Shown: positions 34,963 through 43,135 of the stretch, one piece after another
Layout: every line of letters begins with the position of its first letter
Numbering within the stretch: the stretch's first letter is position 1
Source of the DNA: CAZQXD01 sp964597315
Lineage (GTDB): Bacteria; Pseudomonadota; Gammaproteobacteria; Competibacterales; Competibacteraceae
Length of the DNA: 64,000 nucleotides
Reading direction: 5' to 3'
Assembly (NCBI GenBank): GCA_964597315.1
Contig: CAZQXD010000015.1
Coordinates: 1 to 64,000, forward strand
The notes under the pieces: generated by a model
Database searches by the model: none
What the model was told of the DNA's origin: nothing
The model's input: the letters and a program-made list of their open reading frames with translations, nothing else
Program-made: the position numbers and the translations under genes

Positions 34963-36432
34963 TTACGGTCCCAAAACACGCAGGCGGTCCTCCACGTAGT
35001 CCTTCAGTTCAGCCACCAGGGGATAGCTGCGGGCGGTAGAATAGGCAGTCCGGGCGCCGGCCCGATCACCGCCAGAGTCCAGAGCCAGACCCAACCCCGC
35101 CCACCAGGCCCCTTGATCGCCCCGCTGTCCCAAGGCCAGGGTATAGTGCTCGGCGGCTTGGGCATGGCGGCCCTGACGCTGATACAAAGCGGCCAGCAGG
35201 GCCAGGTACTCAGGATCGGCGGCAGCCCCGGCCCGTGCCTGCTCCAGCAGGTTCACCGCCCGGCCCAGTTCACCCCGATCCACCAACAGGCGAGCCTGAA
35301 GCTTGGTGAAGCCGGGATAGTCCGGCGCCCGGCGCACACCCTCCGCCAACACGTCCAGGGCGGTATTGATCCGGCCTTCCCGCGCCAACAGCGCCGCCAG
35401 CGCTTCCCTTGCCGGCCGGTGATCGGGGTCCATCTCCAGGGCTTGGCGCAGCTCCCCCAGGGCGGGGGCGCCGCGTCTGGCCGCCGTCAGGGCCAGACGG
35501 TAAAACTGATCGGCTCGCTCGGCGGTGCTGGGAACGCGGGGCTGCTTGACTGGCGGCGGATTCCGGGTCGGCCGCGAGGCTGCCTTGGGGCTGGGACCGT
35601 CCGGGGTCCGGCCTTCCGGGGTCCGGCCATCCGGGGTCCGGCCTTCCGGGGTCCGGCCTTCCGGGGTCCGGCCTTCCGGGGTCCGACCTTCCGGGGTCTG
35701 GGCCATGGGTGACGGCTTGGGTCGCAGGGCTGGGGAGGCAAGATCGCTGCGCGGTGGCGGCAGACCCTCGATCAGGTACAAGCCCACGTTGAGTTGCGGG
35801 GCGCTGCTGCCCAGGGGCTGGACCAGGCTGCTGTGGACCCGGGCCGGTCGCTCCAGATACAAGTCCAGGTACAGCCCACCGTCTTCATAGCCGCTGCGTA
35901 GTTCGCGGATTAGGGGACCGGTCATCAGACTGTCGGGGATGGGGGTGGCCAGACGGGTGTTGTCCAGCCACAGGCGCAGCCGGCGTCCTCCTTCAGGATT
36001 AACGATTCGGTAGTCCACCACCCGGTCCAGATCCAGGTTCAGTCGTGAGCCTAGCCGATGGTGGCTGACCCGTAGGCTGTCCAGCCGGGCCGGCTCCGGG
36101 GGGGGAGGGGCCATGGGGGTGGGCGGGGCCGGTTCGGGAGGCGCGGGGGGCGTGGGGGGCAAGAATGCGGCGTCCGGCGGTGGCGAGTCAGAGCTAGGCT
36201 GAACCTCTAGCAGGGTGGATTCAGGCAACGGCGCGGCGTCGAAATACCAGACCGCCCACGCCCCGATGGCCAGGGCCACGACCAGCAGCAGGGCAACCAG
36301 AAGATACCAGCGGCGGCCCCTGGAATTGACACGACGGGCGGGACTCAGTTCTTTTAGGGTGGCATTGTGTTGGGCCTCCGGCGGCGGTAGCCGGTCTTCC
36401 AAATCCTGGAGCATGCGATTGACCAGACTCAC
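34963..36432 (-). CDS. mshN: MshN-like TPR protein with AMIN-type domain and repeat linker
   Basis: 489 residues. A cytoplasmic N-terminus (MSLVNRMLQDLEDR) is followed by one membrane helix (LVALLLVVALAIGAWAVWYF), a proline-rich linker, an AMIN-like beta domain (VVDYRIVNPEGGRRLRLWL), a linker of TPEGR/TPDGR repeats, and C-terminal TPRs (LGELRQALEMDPDHRPAREALAALL, QGRHAQAAEHYTLAL). The order and the place between mshM and mshE fit MshN, which helps assembly in the periplasm. It overlaps mshM by 4 bases (ATGA). Confidence 0.88.
   Translation of the reverse strand: MSLVNRMLQDLEDRLPPPEAQHNATLKELSPARRVNSRGRRWYLLVALLLVVALAIGAWAVWYFDAAPLPESTLLEVQPSSDSPPPDAAFLPPTPPAPPEPAPPTPMAPPPPEPARLDSLRVSHHRLGSRLNLDLDRVVDYRIVNPEGGRRLRLWLDNTRLATPIPDSLMTGPLIRELRSGYEDGGLYLDLYLERPARVHSSLVQPLGSSAPQLNVGLYLIEGLPPPRSDLASPALRPKPSPMAQTPEGRTPEGRTPEGRTPEGRTPDGRTPEGRTPDGPSPKAASRPTRNPPPVKQPRVPSTAERADQFYRLALTAARRGAPALGELRQALEMDPDHRPAREALAALLAREGRINTALDVLAEGVRRAPDYPGFTKLQARLLVDRGELGRAVNLLEQARAGAAADPEYLALLAALYQRQGRHAQAAEHYTLALGQRGDQGAWWAGLGLALDSGGDRAGARTAYSTARSYPLVAELKDYVEDRLRVLGP
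35603..35692. repeat. 15-bp tandem repeat in mshN
   Basis: Six full units of GGGGTCCGGCCTTCC with one or two substitutions, plus partial units on both sides, encode TPEGR or TPDGR on the minus strand. It is an in-frame minisatellite in a periplasmic linker. Confidence 0.92.
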
Positions 36433-37331
36433 GGTCGGCCCCCCAAGAGCAGGACCAGACCCACCGCCGCCACCGCCAGTAGCCCCAGGCCATAGCCCAG
36501 GGGCCGCAACAGGCTCTGGAAAGCATCGCGGGTATCATCGGTATCCCGCACCGCCCTTCGCAAATGCCGGGCCTGCACGAGGGGCATGCCCTCTCCATAG
36601 GCGGCCATTAGCGCCTTATGGGCCAGGATATTCACCAGCCGGGGGATGCCCCGGCTAGCGGTGGCCAGCCCCCTAAGGGCCCAGGGGCTGAACAAGGTGC
36701 CGCCCTGAAAGCCGCTGATCCGTAGCCGGTGCTGGAGATACTCCCGCACCTCAGCCTGGTTCAGGGGATGCAGCCGATAGGAGAAAGTGATGCGTTGTTT
36801 GAGCTGGCGCAGATGTGCTTGGTCCAGGCGCTGATCCAGCTCCGGTTGGCCGAACAACACCACCTGCAATAGTTTGTGGCGCTCGGTCTCCAAATTGGTG
36901 AGCAGCCGCACCGCCTCCAGACTGTCATCGGGTAGGGCCTGGGCCTCATCTAGCAACACCACCACCCGTTTGCCCTGGGCATTGATGCTCAACAGGCGCT
37001 CGGTCAGGAATTGGGTGAGTTTTTCGGCCGTGCAGTTACCGGACAGTCCCAGTTCGGTGGCCAGGGCGCGGCGCAGGGCGCCGGCGTGGAGAAAGGGGTC
37101 GGGGATATAGGCGATGACAAAATCCTCTCCCAGACTGTTGAGCAGCTTGCGGCATATCAGGGTTTTGCCGGTGCCCACCTCCCCGGTGATCTTGATAAAG
37201 CCTTCACCGCTTTTGAGGGCCAGTAACAGAACGTTGAGGGCTTCTTTGTGACTGCCCCGATCATAGAAAAAGCTGGTATTGGGGGTCAGTGAGAAAGGCA
37301 GTTCCCGTAGGCCGAAATGTTCCAGATACAT
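36429..37331 (-). CDS. mshM: MSHA biogenesis AAA ATPase MshM
   Basis: 300 residues, ExeA/GspA-type AAA protein. MYLEHFGLRELPFSLTPNTSFFY is the family start (shown in part), followed by Walker A GEVGTGKT, Walker B VVVLLDEAQAL, a QRITFSYRLHPL region and a C-terminal membrane helix (GLGLLAVAAVGLVLLLGG). It is thought to act with MshN-type proteins in secretin or machine assembly. It follows mshL by 21 bases. Confidence 0.92.
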   Translation of the reverse strand: MYLEHFGLRELPFSLTPNTSFFYDRGSHKEALNVLLLALKSGEGFIKITGEVGTGKTLICRKLLNSLGEDFVIAYIPDPFLHAGALRRALATELGLSGNCTAEKLTQFLTERLLSINAQGKRVVVLLDEAQALPDDSLEAVRLLTNLETERHKLLQVVLFGQPELDQRLDQAHLRQLKQRITFSYRLHPLNQAEVREYLQHRLRISGFQGGTLFSPWALRGLATASRGIPRLVNILAHKALMAAYGEGMPLVQARHLRRAVRDTDDTRDAFQSLLRPLGYGLGLLAVAAVGLVLLLGGRP

Positions 37332-37352
37332 GGTGTTCCCTCACTATGCCGG

Positions 37353-39113
37353 TCAGCGGCCGGGCAGTTCTCCCAAAGTGCCGAACACTTCCGGCCGACC
37401 TCCGGCGTGAAACCCCCGGTCCAGGCGGCGAAACCGTTCGGCGGACTCCCCCAGCGCCGCAGACCAGGTGGATGACTCCACCACCAAGGGTCTCAATAGG
37501 ATGACCAGCTCGCTTTTGCGAGCCGTCTGCTTGGTATGGCGGAACAAGCCACCGATAAAGGGCAGATTGCCCAATATAGGCGTGGCGGCCAGGTCTTCCC
37601 GGGACTCGTCTTTCATCAGTCCCCCAATGACCACCACATGGCCACTGCGGGCGCGGATGATGCTATCGGACTCCCGAACGCTGGACAGGGCCAGGGGCAG
37701 GCTCTGGGTCTGGTCGGAAACGGTAAAGGTTTTTTGCTGGTCTGTCACCTCGCTCACCGTGGGGTGGATATGCAGGGTAATATAGCCGTCGGCGCCGATC
37801 TGGGGGGTCACGTCAAGGGCGATGCCGGAGAAAAATGGGGTGAGGGTCACATCCGGGTTGATAATGGCTCCAGATCCGGCGTCATTGACAATTTCCGTGG
37901 ACACATCGGTGACGAAAAACTCGTCGGAACCCACTTTGATAACCGCTTTATGGTTGTTGAGGGTGGCTACCCGGGGGCTGGATAAAACCTGGACATTGCC
38001 CTGGGTGGACAGCAGTTCGATAAAGGCGGCGAAATCATCAATCCGCAGGGCCGCTGAAAAAGCCCCGCCGAAGGCATCGGTGGCGATGCCCGTATCCCGA
38101 TCGAAGGGATTGAAAACCCCGCTAACCGCGTCCACCAGATCAATCAACCGCACACCTCCGGTTTCTCCATCCACCAGGCTGCCGCCGCCGGTCTGACCGG
38201 CCAACAGGCCAGCATTGCCGTCTTCGGATAACCCAGTCCAGTTGATGCCGGCCTGATAACCGTCGTTCAAGGTCACTTCCAGAATCTTGGCTTCTAGAAT
38301 CACCTGGCGATTGATGCTGAGGTTGGCCGCCTTCAGAAAAGTTTCGATTTCCCGTAATTCGTCGGGCATGGCCCGCACCGTCACCACCCCGGCCTGAGGG
38401 CTGACCACCACAACCCGGCCACTGCTCCCGGCGGACTGATTGGAGAGGCCCAGCATGGCCTGCAAGGTGGCTTGTAGCTCGTTCCAGAAATCAGTGGTGG
38501 ACTCGGTTTTGACGCTGCTGCCAGATAGGGTGCTGGAACCGTCGCTGACGCCGGAACTGGAGGAGCCGCTATCCAGCAGTTGCCCGGAGCTGATCCGGGT
38601 ATTGGAGGTGCCTGTTCGGTTGACATTGAGGTAATTGACTGGATACAGCCGGGTTTGAAGGGTGGCTGGAAACACCTGCCAGCCGGTGGCGTTGCGCCGA
38701 AAATCGAAGCCGTAAAGGTCGCGCACCGTCTCTAATACGTCGGCCACGGTGACGTTCTTGAGTCGCAGGCTAATCACGCCTTGCACACCTGGATGGACGG
38801 CCAGGTTGTGGGGCGTTCCCTCCACCAGGCTGAGGAAAAACTCCCGGGCCGGCGCTTCATCCACGGTGACATCGAAACGGGACTCGGCGCTCGCTTGGGT
38901 CGTGGGGGGGGGCAGGGCCACAGTGATGGGCGGCAGCAAAGCGTCGGCCACCGCCTTGGGGGGCTTCGGCGCCGGTGGCGCCTCGTCTTCCCGAGGCTGG
39001 CCCAGGGCGGTCTGGATCGCCGCGCCGGTACCTCCGTCCCGGGGGGGGAGAGCCTGGCAGCCGCCTAGCAGCAGGGCCAGCAGCAAGGTCACGGGCAAAA
39101 GGCGTGGAGTCAC
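37353..39113 (-). CDS. mshL: MSHA secretin MshL
   Basis: 586-residue outer-membrane secretin through which the pilus exits. The lipobox LLLALLLGGC indicates a lipoprotein. An STN/N0-like domain (DEAPAREFFLSLVEGTPHNLAVH) leads to N1 and the secretin domain (VDLVDAVSGVFNPFD, LSSPRVATLNNHKAVIKVG, LHIHPTVSEVTDQQ, SVRESDSIIRARSGHVVVIGGLM). A Ser/Gly-rich loop (LLDSGSSSSGVSDGSSTLSG) interrupts the middle. It overlaps mshK by 4 bases. Confidence 0.95.
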   Translation of the reverse strand: MTPRLLPVTLLLALLLGGCQALPPRDGGTGAAIQTALGQPREDEAPPAPKPPKAVADALLPPITVALPPPTTQASAESRFDVTVDEAPAREFFLSLVEGTPHNLAVHPGVQGVISLRLKNVTVADVLETVRDLYGFDFRRNATGWQVFPATLQTRLYPVNYLNVNRTGTSNTRISSGQLLDSGSSSSGVSDGSSTLSGSSVKTESTTDFWNELQATLQAMLGLSNQSAGSSGRVVVVSPQAGVVTVRAMPDELREIETFLKAANLSINRQVILEAKILEVTLNDGYQAGINWTGLSEDGNAGLLAGQTGGGSLVDGETGGVRLIDLVDAVSGVFNPFDRDTGIATDAFGGAFSAALRIDDFAAFIELLSTQGNVQVLSSPRVATLNNHKAVIKVGSDEFFVTDVSTEIVNDAGSGAIINPDVTLTPFFSGIALDVTPQIGADGYITLHIHPTVSEVTDQQKTFTVSDQTQSLPLALSSVRESDSIIRARSGHVVVIGGLMKDESREDLAATPILGNLPFIGGLFRHTKQTARKSELVILLRPLVVESSTWSAALGESAERFRRLDRGFHAGGRPEVFGTLGELPGR

Positions 39114-39475
39114 GGAGTCGCTCCCGGCGAACGCTTGACGGTGGGCAAATCCAAGGTCAGGGTCAATTCTTGTTCGCCCCGGCGCAACACCACGGCGTCG
39201 GCGCGAATCTCGGTGACTTGCGCCTCAAGAATTCGGCCTCCTACTCCCAGCATGCGTTGGTTGATGATGGCCACCCGCCGTTGGGGGGCGATCAGTATGG
39301 AGTTCAAGGTCAGGGCCTCCGGCTCCGGTTCGAAAATAGGTTCGGGTGGAGGGGGTGCGGGGGCGGCTTCGGTCGGTGGCTGGGTGGGATCGCTGAGATC
39401 GACGCTCCAGGTCGGGGTGGCCCACGTCCAGGCCAGCAGTCCCAGCAGCCCCATTGTCACCACGGAGCTAGACAC
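39110..39475 (-). CDS. mshK: MSHA biogenesis protein MshK (PilP-like)
   Basis: 121 residues, with a signal or anchor segment (VVTMGLLGLLAWTWA), DLSDPTQPP (typical MshK start of the mature part), a Pro/Glu-rich stretch and a small beta domain (LTLNSILIAPQRRVAIINQR ... VGGRILEAQVTEI). It connects the inner-membrane subcomplex with the secretin. The GTG start overlaps the mshJ end by 8 bases. Confidence 0.88.
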   Translation of the reverse strand: MSSSVVTMGLLGLLAWTWATPTWSVDLSDPTQPPTEAAPAPPPPEPIFEPEPEALTLNSILIAPQRRVAIINQRMLGVGGRILEAQVTEIRADAVVLRRGEQELTLTLDLPTVKRSPGATP

Positions 39476-40139
39476 CGATCCAACCCTCCCGCAGGCTGAG
39501 GGTATGAACCGTGATGGTCACCTGGGTTTCTGGATAGTCCAGGACCTCCAGGACCAGACTGTCCCAGAACAACTCCCAAGGCAAAGCCTCCACCGCGCGC
39601 AGATAATCCAGGGCGTCCAGATAGCTGCCCTGGAATTTCAGTTCCAGTCCGTGGCGATAAACTTGAGTCCGCAGGGGGTCTGGGGTGGTGTCTGAGCCGC
39701 CCTGGGTTGGTTCGAGAAACGGTTCCGGCGCCAGGCTTTGCACCCGGACCAGGGTCAGCCCTCCCCGGCGCACCAGCAAGTCCTCGAAGATCCGCACCAT
39801 CTGAGCCGGTTCGATCAGGGTGGCGGTGATATCGCGCAGTTGCAGATCCAGGTGGCGGATATCCCCTTGCAGCCGCTCCGCCCGCAGGTGATGTTCGGCG
39901 ACCGGGTCTTGGATCGGCTGTGACAGCAGGGCCTGGGTTTCTTGATCCACCACGTTCAGTTGCTGGCTCAGGGTCGTTATGCGGGTATTGATGCGCTGCT
40001 GTTCGGCGTACCAAGGCTGCATCAGCAGGATATCCCAAAGGCTATAGGCGACCACCAGCACTGCCCCCAGGAGCAGCACCCGTTCTCGCAGGCTGAGCAG
40101 GTCGATGCGATGGGCTAAGGTGCGTAGACGCATTTTCAT
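39468..40139 (-). CDS. mshJ: MSHA biogenesis protein MshJ (PilO-like)
   Basis: 223 residues. One N-terminal membrane helix (VLLLGAVLVVAYSLWDILLM), a coiled coil and a ferredoxin-like periplasmic part (LELKFQGSYLDALDYLRAVEALPWELFWDSLVLEV) are typical of MshJ/PilO. It works with MshI, the PilN-like protein and MshK as alignment complex. The start overlaps the preceding gene by ATGA. Confidence 0.9.
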   Translation of the reverse strand: MKMRLRTLAHRIDLLSLRERVLLLGAVLVVAYSLWDILLMQPWYAEQQRINTRITTLSQQLNVVDQETQALLSQPIQDPVAEHHLRAERLQGDIRHLDLQLRDITATLIEPAQMVRIFEDLLVRRGGLTLVRVQSLAPEPFLEPTQGGSDTTPDPLRTQVYRHGLELKFQGSYLDALDYLRAVEALPWELFWDSLVLEVLDYPETQVTITVHTLSLREGWIGV

Positions 40140-40738
40140 GGCCTGGGGGGGGCATTGGAGAGGGTGAAGTCGATGGCTTCGGCGTCCTCTGGACGGTTCA
40201 TGCTCAGGGTACGGAATTCCTTGCCCACGAAACTGAGTTCATCGCGCAGTCGGCTCAGCAGCCGGGGCACTTGTTCGGGGGACAGGCTACGCCCCGACAG
40301 GGTCAGGCCATCCCCCCCCTGGTCGATGCTCACGGCCGTCAGCCACAGCCCGTCCACCCGTTGCCGGGCCAAGCCTTCCAGATAATCCCCGAACCCCCGG
40401 CGATTGCCCCCAGCGCCGCTTTGCAGGACGGTTAACAGGGTTTGTTTGGCGGTCCACTGCCGGGACAGATCGGCGATGCGCTGTTCTAGGTCGGGCATCT
40501 GGGCCGCGCCGCGCCGGGACGCCCCGGCGAGTTCCTCCAGTTGGGCCAAGGCCTGGAGATGGCGCTGCTCCAACTGGGCCAGTTCAGCCTCCTGTCCAGC
40601 CCGTTGCCACAGTCCATAGCCATGAACGGCGGCCAGGGCCAGTACGAACACCAGGCTGATCTGGGCGATGGCAGCGGCGGACAACAAGGCTGGTCGGCGG
40701 CGTAGCACCGGCTGGTAGAAGTTGACTTGCTGTCTCAT
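40136..40738 (-). CDS. PilN-like MSHA protein (MshI2)
   Basis: 200 residues. MRQQVNFYQP (PilN-like cytoplasmic motif INFY/NLY type), one membrane helix (ISLVFVLALAAVHGYGLW), a coiled coil and a periplasmic domain with VDGLWLTAVSIDQGGDGLTL. It lies between mshI and mshJ, overlapping both by 4 bases, the place of the second MshI-type gene in other MSHA loci. Start at 40738 is chosen at MRQQVNFY; the longer open frame is shadow. Confidence 0.88.
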   Translation of the reverse strand: MRQQVNFYQPVLRRRPALLSAAAIAQISLVFVLALAAVHGYGLWQRAGQEAELAQLEQRHLQALAQLEELAGASRRGAAQMPDLEQRIADLSRQWTAKQTLLTVLQSGAGGNRRGFGDYLEGLARQRVDGLWLTAVSIDQGGDGLTLSGRSLSPEQVPRLLSRLRDELSFVGKEFRTLSMNRPEDAEAIDFTLSNAPPRP

Positions 40739-41670
40739 GGGGCGTCGTCGTCCTGGCGCAGGGCGGCGCCGATGCTGAGCAGGCAGCGGGCCTGCTGGGA
40801 TCGGGTCGGCGGCCGGGCGCAGTCCAATAATTCGGTCAGGTTGGCGACGCGTGCGTCGATAGCCAGATTTTCGGCCAGATACCCCGCCAGCCCCGGTGGC
40901 TCCGGGTCCAGGGGGGCGATGAACAACTGGGACGGTGGGGGGAGGTCGAAATGGCTCTCGCAATAGTCGAAACTGCGCTGTAACTCCAAGGCAAGAACGT
41001 CCAAATGGGGATAGGCGAGTGGTCCGCCCTCGGTCCCCTGCAAGCTGAAGTCCACGTTGCGAGCCAGATACAGACTCCCCTGGCGAAACAGGGTAATCAG
41101 GCCCTTCTGATGGTCCAGTTCCAAGCAGGCGGTGGCGTTGGGGGTGTCGGTGGGCGCTAGGGCCACCACATTGCGCAAAGCCAGTTCGGCGATGTCGATG
41201 GCCTGGAGGTCCAGGTCGGCGGCGGTCACCGCCTCCACAATCCGGCGAATCCGGGTTTCCCGGGTTGCCGCCACGTACATCAACGGGGTGGCGCGCCGCT
41301 CCCTGGGCTGTGGCAGATCGAATACATCCACCACCGCCTCGTCGATATGGAAGTCGATCAGGTCCTTGATCCGCCAGCGCACTGCCTGTCGAAGCTCGGC
41401 CGTGTCCACCTCCGGGGCGTCAATGAGCATCAGGTGATAGTCGCCCGGCTCCAGAACACAGACACAGGGTAGCCCCTCCAGTCGCCGGTTATGGACTTCA
41501 GTGTTCAGGACGGCGGCCAGTTGTTCGCTATCGGAATAGGGTCGAAATTCGCAGAACTCCAGGCGCGGTGTGACTCCGGCCTCCCGCCTCACCAGCGCTA
41601 AGGCAATCCCGTCCGAGCGTACACCGACTCCGAGTATCCCGGTCGGCTTGGTTTTAGATAAGAAAAACAG
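40735..41670 (-). CDS. mshI: MSHA biogenesis protein MshI (PilM-like), probably with a CTG start
   Basis: About 311 residues, a PilM-type actin-fold protein. The first ATG/GTG start (GTG at 41592, MRREAG) would cut off the first beta-hairpin, while the same frame upstream encodes FFLSKTKPTGILGVGVRSD and then GIALALVRREAG, a typical N-terminus for this family. The frame is open back to a TAA shortly before; the best initiation codon is CTG at 41670. VVALAPTDTPN and ARNVDFSLQG are further family features. It is the first gene of the msh operon; a minus-strand TTGACA lies upstream at about 41780. Confidence 0.8.
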   Translation of the reverse strand: MFFLSKTKPTGILGVGVRSDGIALALVRREAGVTPRLEFCEFRPYSDSEQLAAVLNTEVHNRRLEGLPCVCVLEPGDYHLMLIDAPEVDTAELRQAVRWRIKDLIDFHIDEAVVDVFDLPQPRERRATPLMYVAATRETRIRRIVEAVTAADLDLQAIDIAELALRNVVALAPTDTPNATACLELDHQKGLITLFRQGSLYLARNVDFSLQGTEGGPLAYPHLDVLALELQRSFDYCESHFDLPPPSQLFIAPLDPEPPGLAGYLAENLAIDARVANLTELLDCARPPTRSQQARCLLSIGAALRQDDDAP

Positions 41671-41847
41671 GGCGTCAGTCCCGCTTGACAGTGTGTGTTA
41701 GCCCCGTCTGCCAGACGTTCTGGGAAAGAGGCTTGAGTCCAGATCACGCTTAAGGTTAGGCGTGGCTATCCGAGCTTGTCAATCAATCCATCTACGGTGT
41801 CAGACAGTAGGGCGCCGGTATGTTCATCGGCATCGGAGACGGAATAC
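41671..41847 (-). promoter_or_regulatory. Upstream region of the msh operon
   Basis: About 177 bases lie before mshI on the minus strand. ATTGACAAG (TTGACA -35-like) is followed 18 bases later by the weak TAACCT; this is a candidate promoter but not certain. The first 83 bases after the 85-residue hypothetical gene also read as 28 plausible codons (KYSVSDADEHTGALL ... LIDKLG, stop at 41766) in the other frame. Confidence 0.4.
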
Positions 41848-42105
41848 TTAAGGCCGGGTGGCGGCTTTTGCGGATGCGTCGTGGGCTTCCCAGCGCGTCC
41901 AGTGGGTCGGCCAGTCATCCAGATGGGCGATTTCCTTGTCGTCTATGAATAGGGTGAACAGCGGCTCCAGAGGGAAATCGTTGAGCCGCAACCTCCAGAG
42001 GGAAGCGCCGATGCGGGCCTGGTAGGGAAAGTCGGTATTTTCGGCGCGGCTCCAGGTCACCGGAATAGTGGCGATCTCGGCTTCGCTCCATAGAGAGTCA
42101 CTCAC
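41848..42105 (-). CDS. Small hypothetical protein
   Basis: 85 residues, rich in Trp (SLWSEAEIATIPVTWSRAE, GASLWRLRLNDFPLEPLFTLF, IDDKEIAHLDDWPTHWTRW). It overlaps the preceding gene by 8 bases. It has no signal peptide. A frame change near its end would extend it by about 30 plausible residues. It resembles small proteins often encoded beside type VI secretion effectors, but that is from memory and no T6SS gene is nearby. Confidence 0.6.
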   Translation of the reverse strand: MSDSLWSEAEIATIPVTWSRAENTDFPYQARIGASLWRLRLNDFPLEPLFTLFIDDKEIAHLDDWPTHWTRWEAHDASAKAATRP

Positions 42106-42631
42106 CGGGCTTGCCTCCCTTTAGGCTTAGGAACTGCCGTCCCCAGACCCGGGGGCGGGCGGCGGATTTGATGATGACCCCGTAAACGTCATCCTCATCG
42201 GGGGCCCGCTCCAGGCGGCGGGCCAGGCTGGCGCGAGCCAGCTCCAGATACGCCGGAAATGCGTCACCACCGCGCCGGGTATGGCGCTCCGCAAGGGCGG
42301 CGGCCAGAAACCCATGACCGTTGCCTTCTAAGGCGTCCCGGGCGGTGGCGCGCAGGGCGTTGACAAAAGTGTAGGCGTGTTCCGCCTGTTCCCGGAGGGA
42401 GCGGCCTTGTGCTTGCCGTTGGGCCAATTCCTGGCGGAGCCGGGCGCGTTGCAGCTCGCATTGTTGGCGCAGCTCGTAGCAGGCATCGCGGCCGGGTTTG
42501 GCTTGGATGGCGCTGTTGGTCGCCCCACGGAAGGCGTCTGCGGCCTCCCGGGCGACGGCCAGCACCTGTCCGGCGGGGCGTTTGGCGGATCGGTACAGAA
42601 CCGCAGCGGCTTTCATGAGTTCGGCGCTCAT
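42098..42631 (-). CDS. Hypothetical helical protein
   Basis: 177 residues from ATG at 42631 (MSAELMKAAAVLYRSAKRP); the longer open frame is shadow. It is mostly Ala/Arg/Gln-rich helices with a likely coiled coil (LQRARLRQELAQRQAQGRSL). Toward the end, VYGVIIKSAARPRVWGRQFLSL. It starts with an ATGA overlap on the upstream gene and ends overlapping the downstream one, so the three are a coupled operon. Function unknown. Confidence 0.6.
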   Translation of the reverse strand: MSAELMKAAAVLYRSAKRPAGQVLAVAREAADAFRGATNSAIQAKPGRDACYELRQQCELQRARLRQELAQRQAQGRSLREQAEHAYTFVNALRATARDALEGNGHGFLAAALAERHTRRGGDAFPAYLELARASLARRLERAPDEDDVYGVIIKSAARPRVWGRQFLSLKGGKPGE

Positions 42632-43032
42632 GGGGTGGCGCTCCCGGTGGTGGCGTTCCAGTCTCGGTCCAAATCCTCCAGCACGTCCACCAAAGCCCGC
42701 AGGCGTTCTTCGGGACGGATGTCCGTCATGGATAGATACGCCCGGACCTCGGGAATCTCGTCGAAATCCGGGCCGGCCAGCAGGCTTAGACAGGCAAACT
42801 GGGCCAGTGCCCGAGGCGAGTGAATCCCGTAACGCCTGGCGCGCTGGCAACAGTCCTGGAGGCGTTTCATGAGTTCCGGCCCGGTGGCATCGGGCAACCG
42901 TTGCTTTAGAAAAGCGGACAGTTGATCCAAAAACCGCTGTTCCATGACGGTATCCAGTTGGTCCAGTTGTCGCTGCGAGAGAATGACCATGGGTTTGGCG
43001 TCCGTGGCGGTGTTATCAAGCTTATACACCAT
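42628..43032 (-). CDS. Hypothetical protein, T6SS-effector-associated-like
   Basis: 134 residues from MVYKLDN (43032); MVILSQRQ, 14 codons later, is an alternative start. ILSQRQLDQLDTVMEQRFLD, ARRYGIHSPRALAQFACLSLL and AGPDFDEIPEVRAYL fit a pattern of small helical proteins found next to PAAR or Rhs-type effector genes (YGI...D...F..L....G.DFD). It is the first gene of the three-gene coupled set. Function unknown, and the family link is inferred. Confidence 0.6.
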   Translation of the reverse strand: MVYKLDNTATDAKPMVILSQRQLDQLDTVMEQRFLDQLSAFLKQRLPDATGPELMKRLQDCCQRARRYGIHSPRALAQFACLSLLAGPDFDEIPEVRAYLSMTDIRPEERLRALVDVLEDLDRDWNATTGSATP

Positions 43033-43135
43033 AGGCGCGGCCGGGATAGGGTGCAAGAGAGTCGGGTCTTGCTGGGCTATAACTAAAGTTAATTGGCGGC
43101 GCGGTGAGTCCGTCGACTGCAAACCGGAGCTGAGA

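Noticed and set aside
35603..35692. CRISPR or regulatory array in mshN
   Set aside because: It is a 15-base coding minisatellite without spacers.
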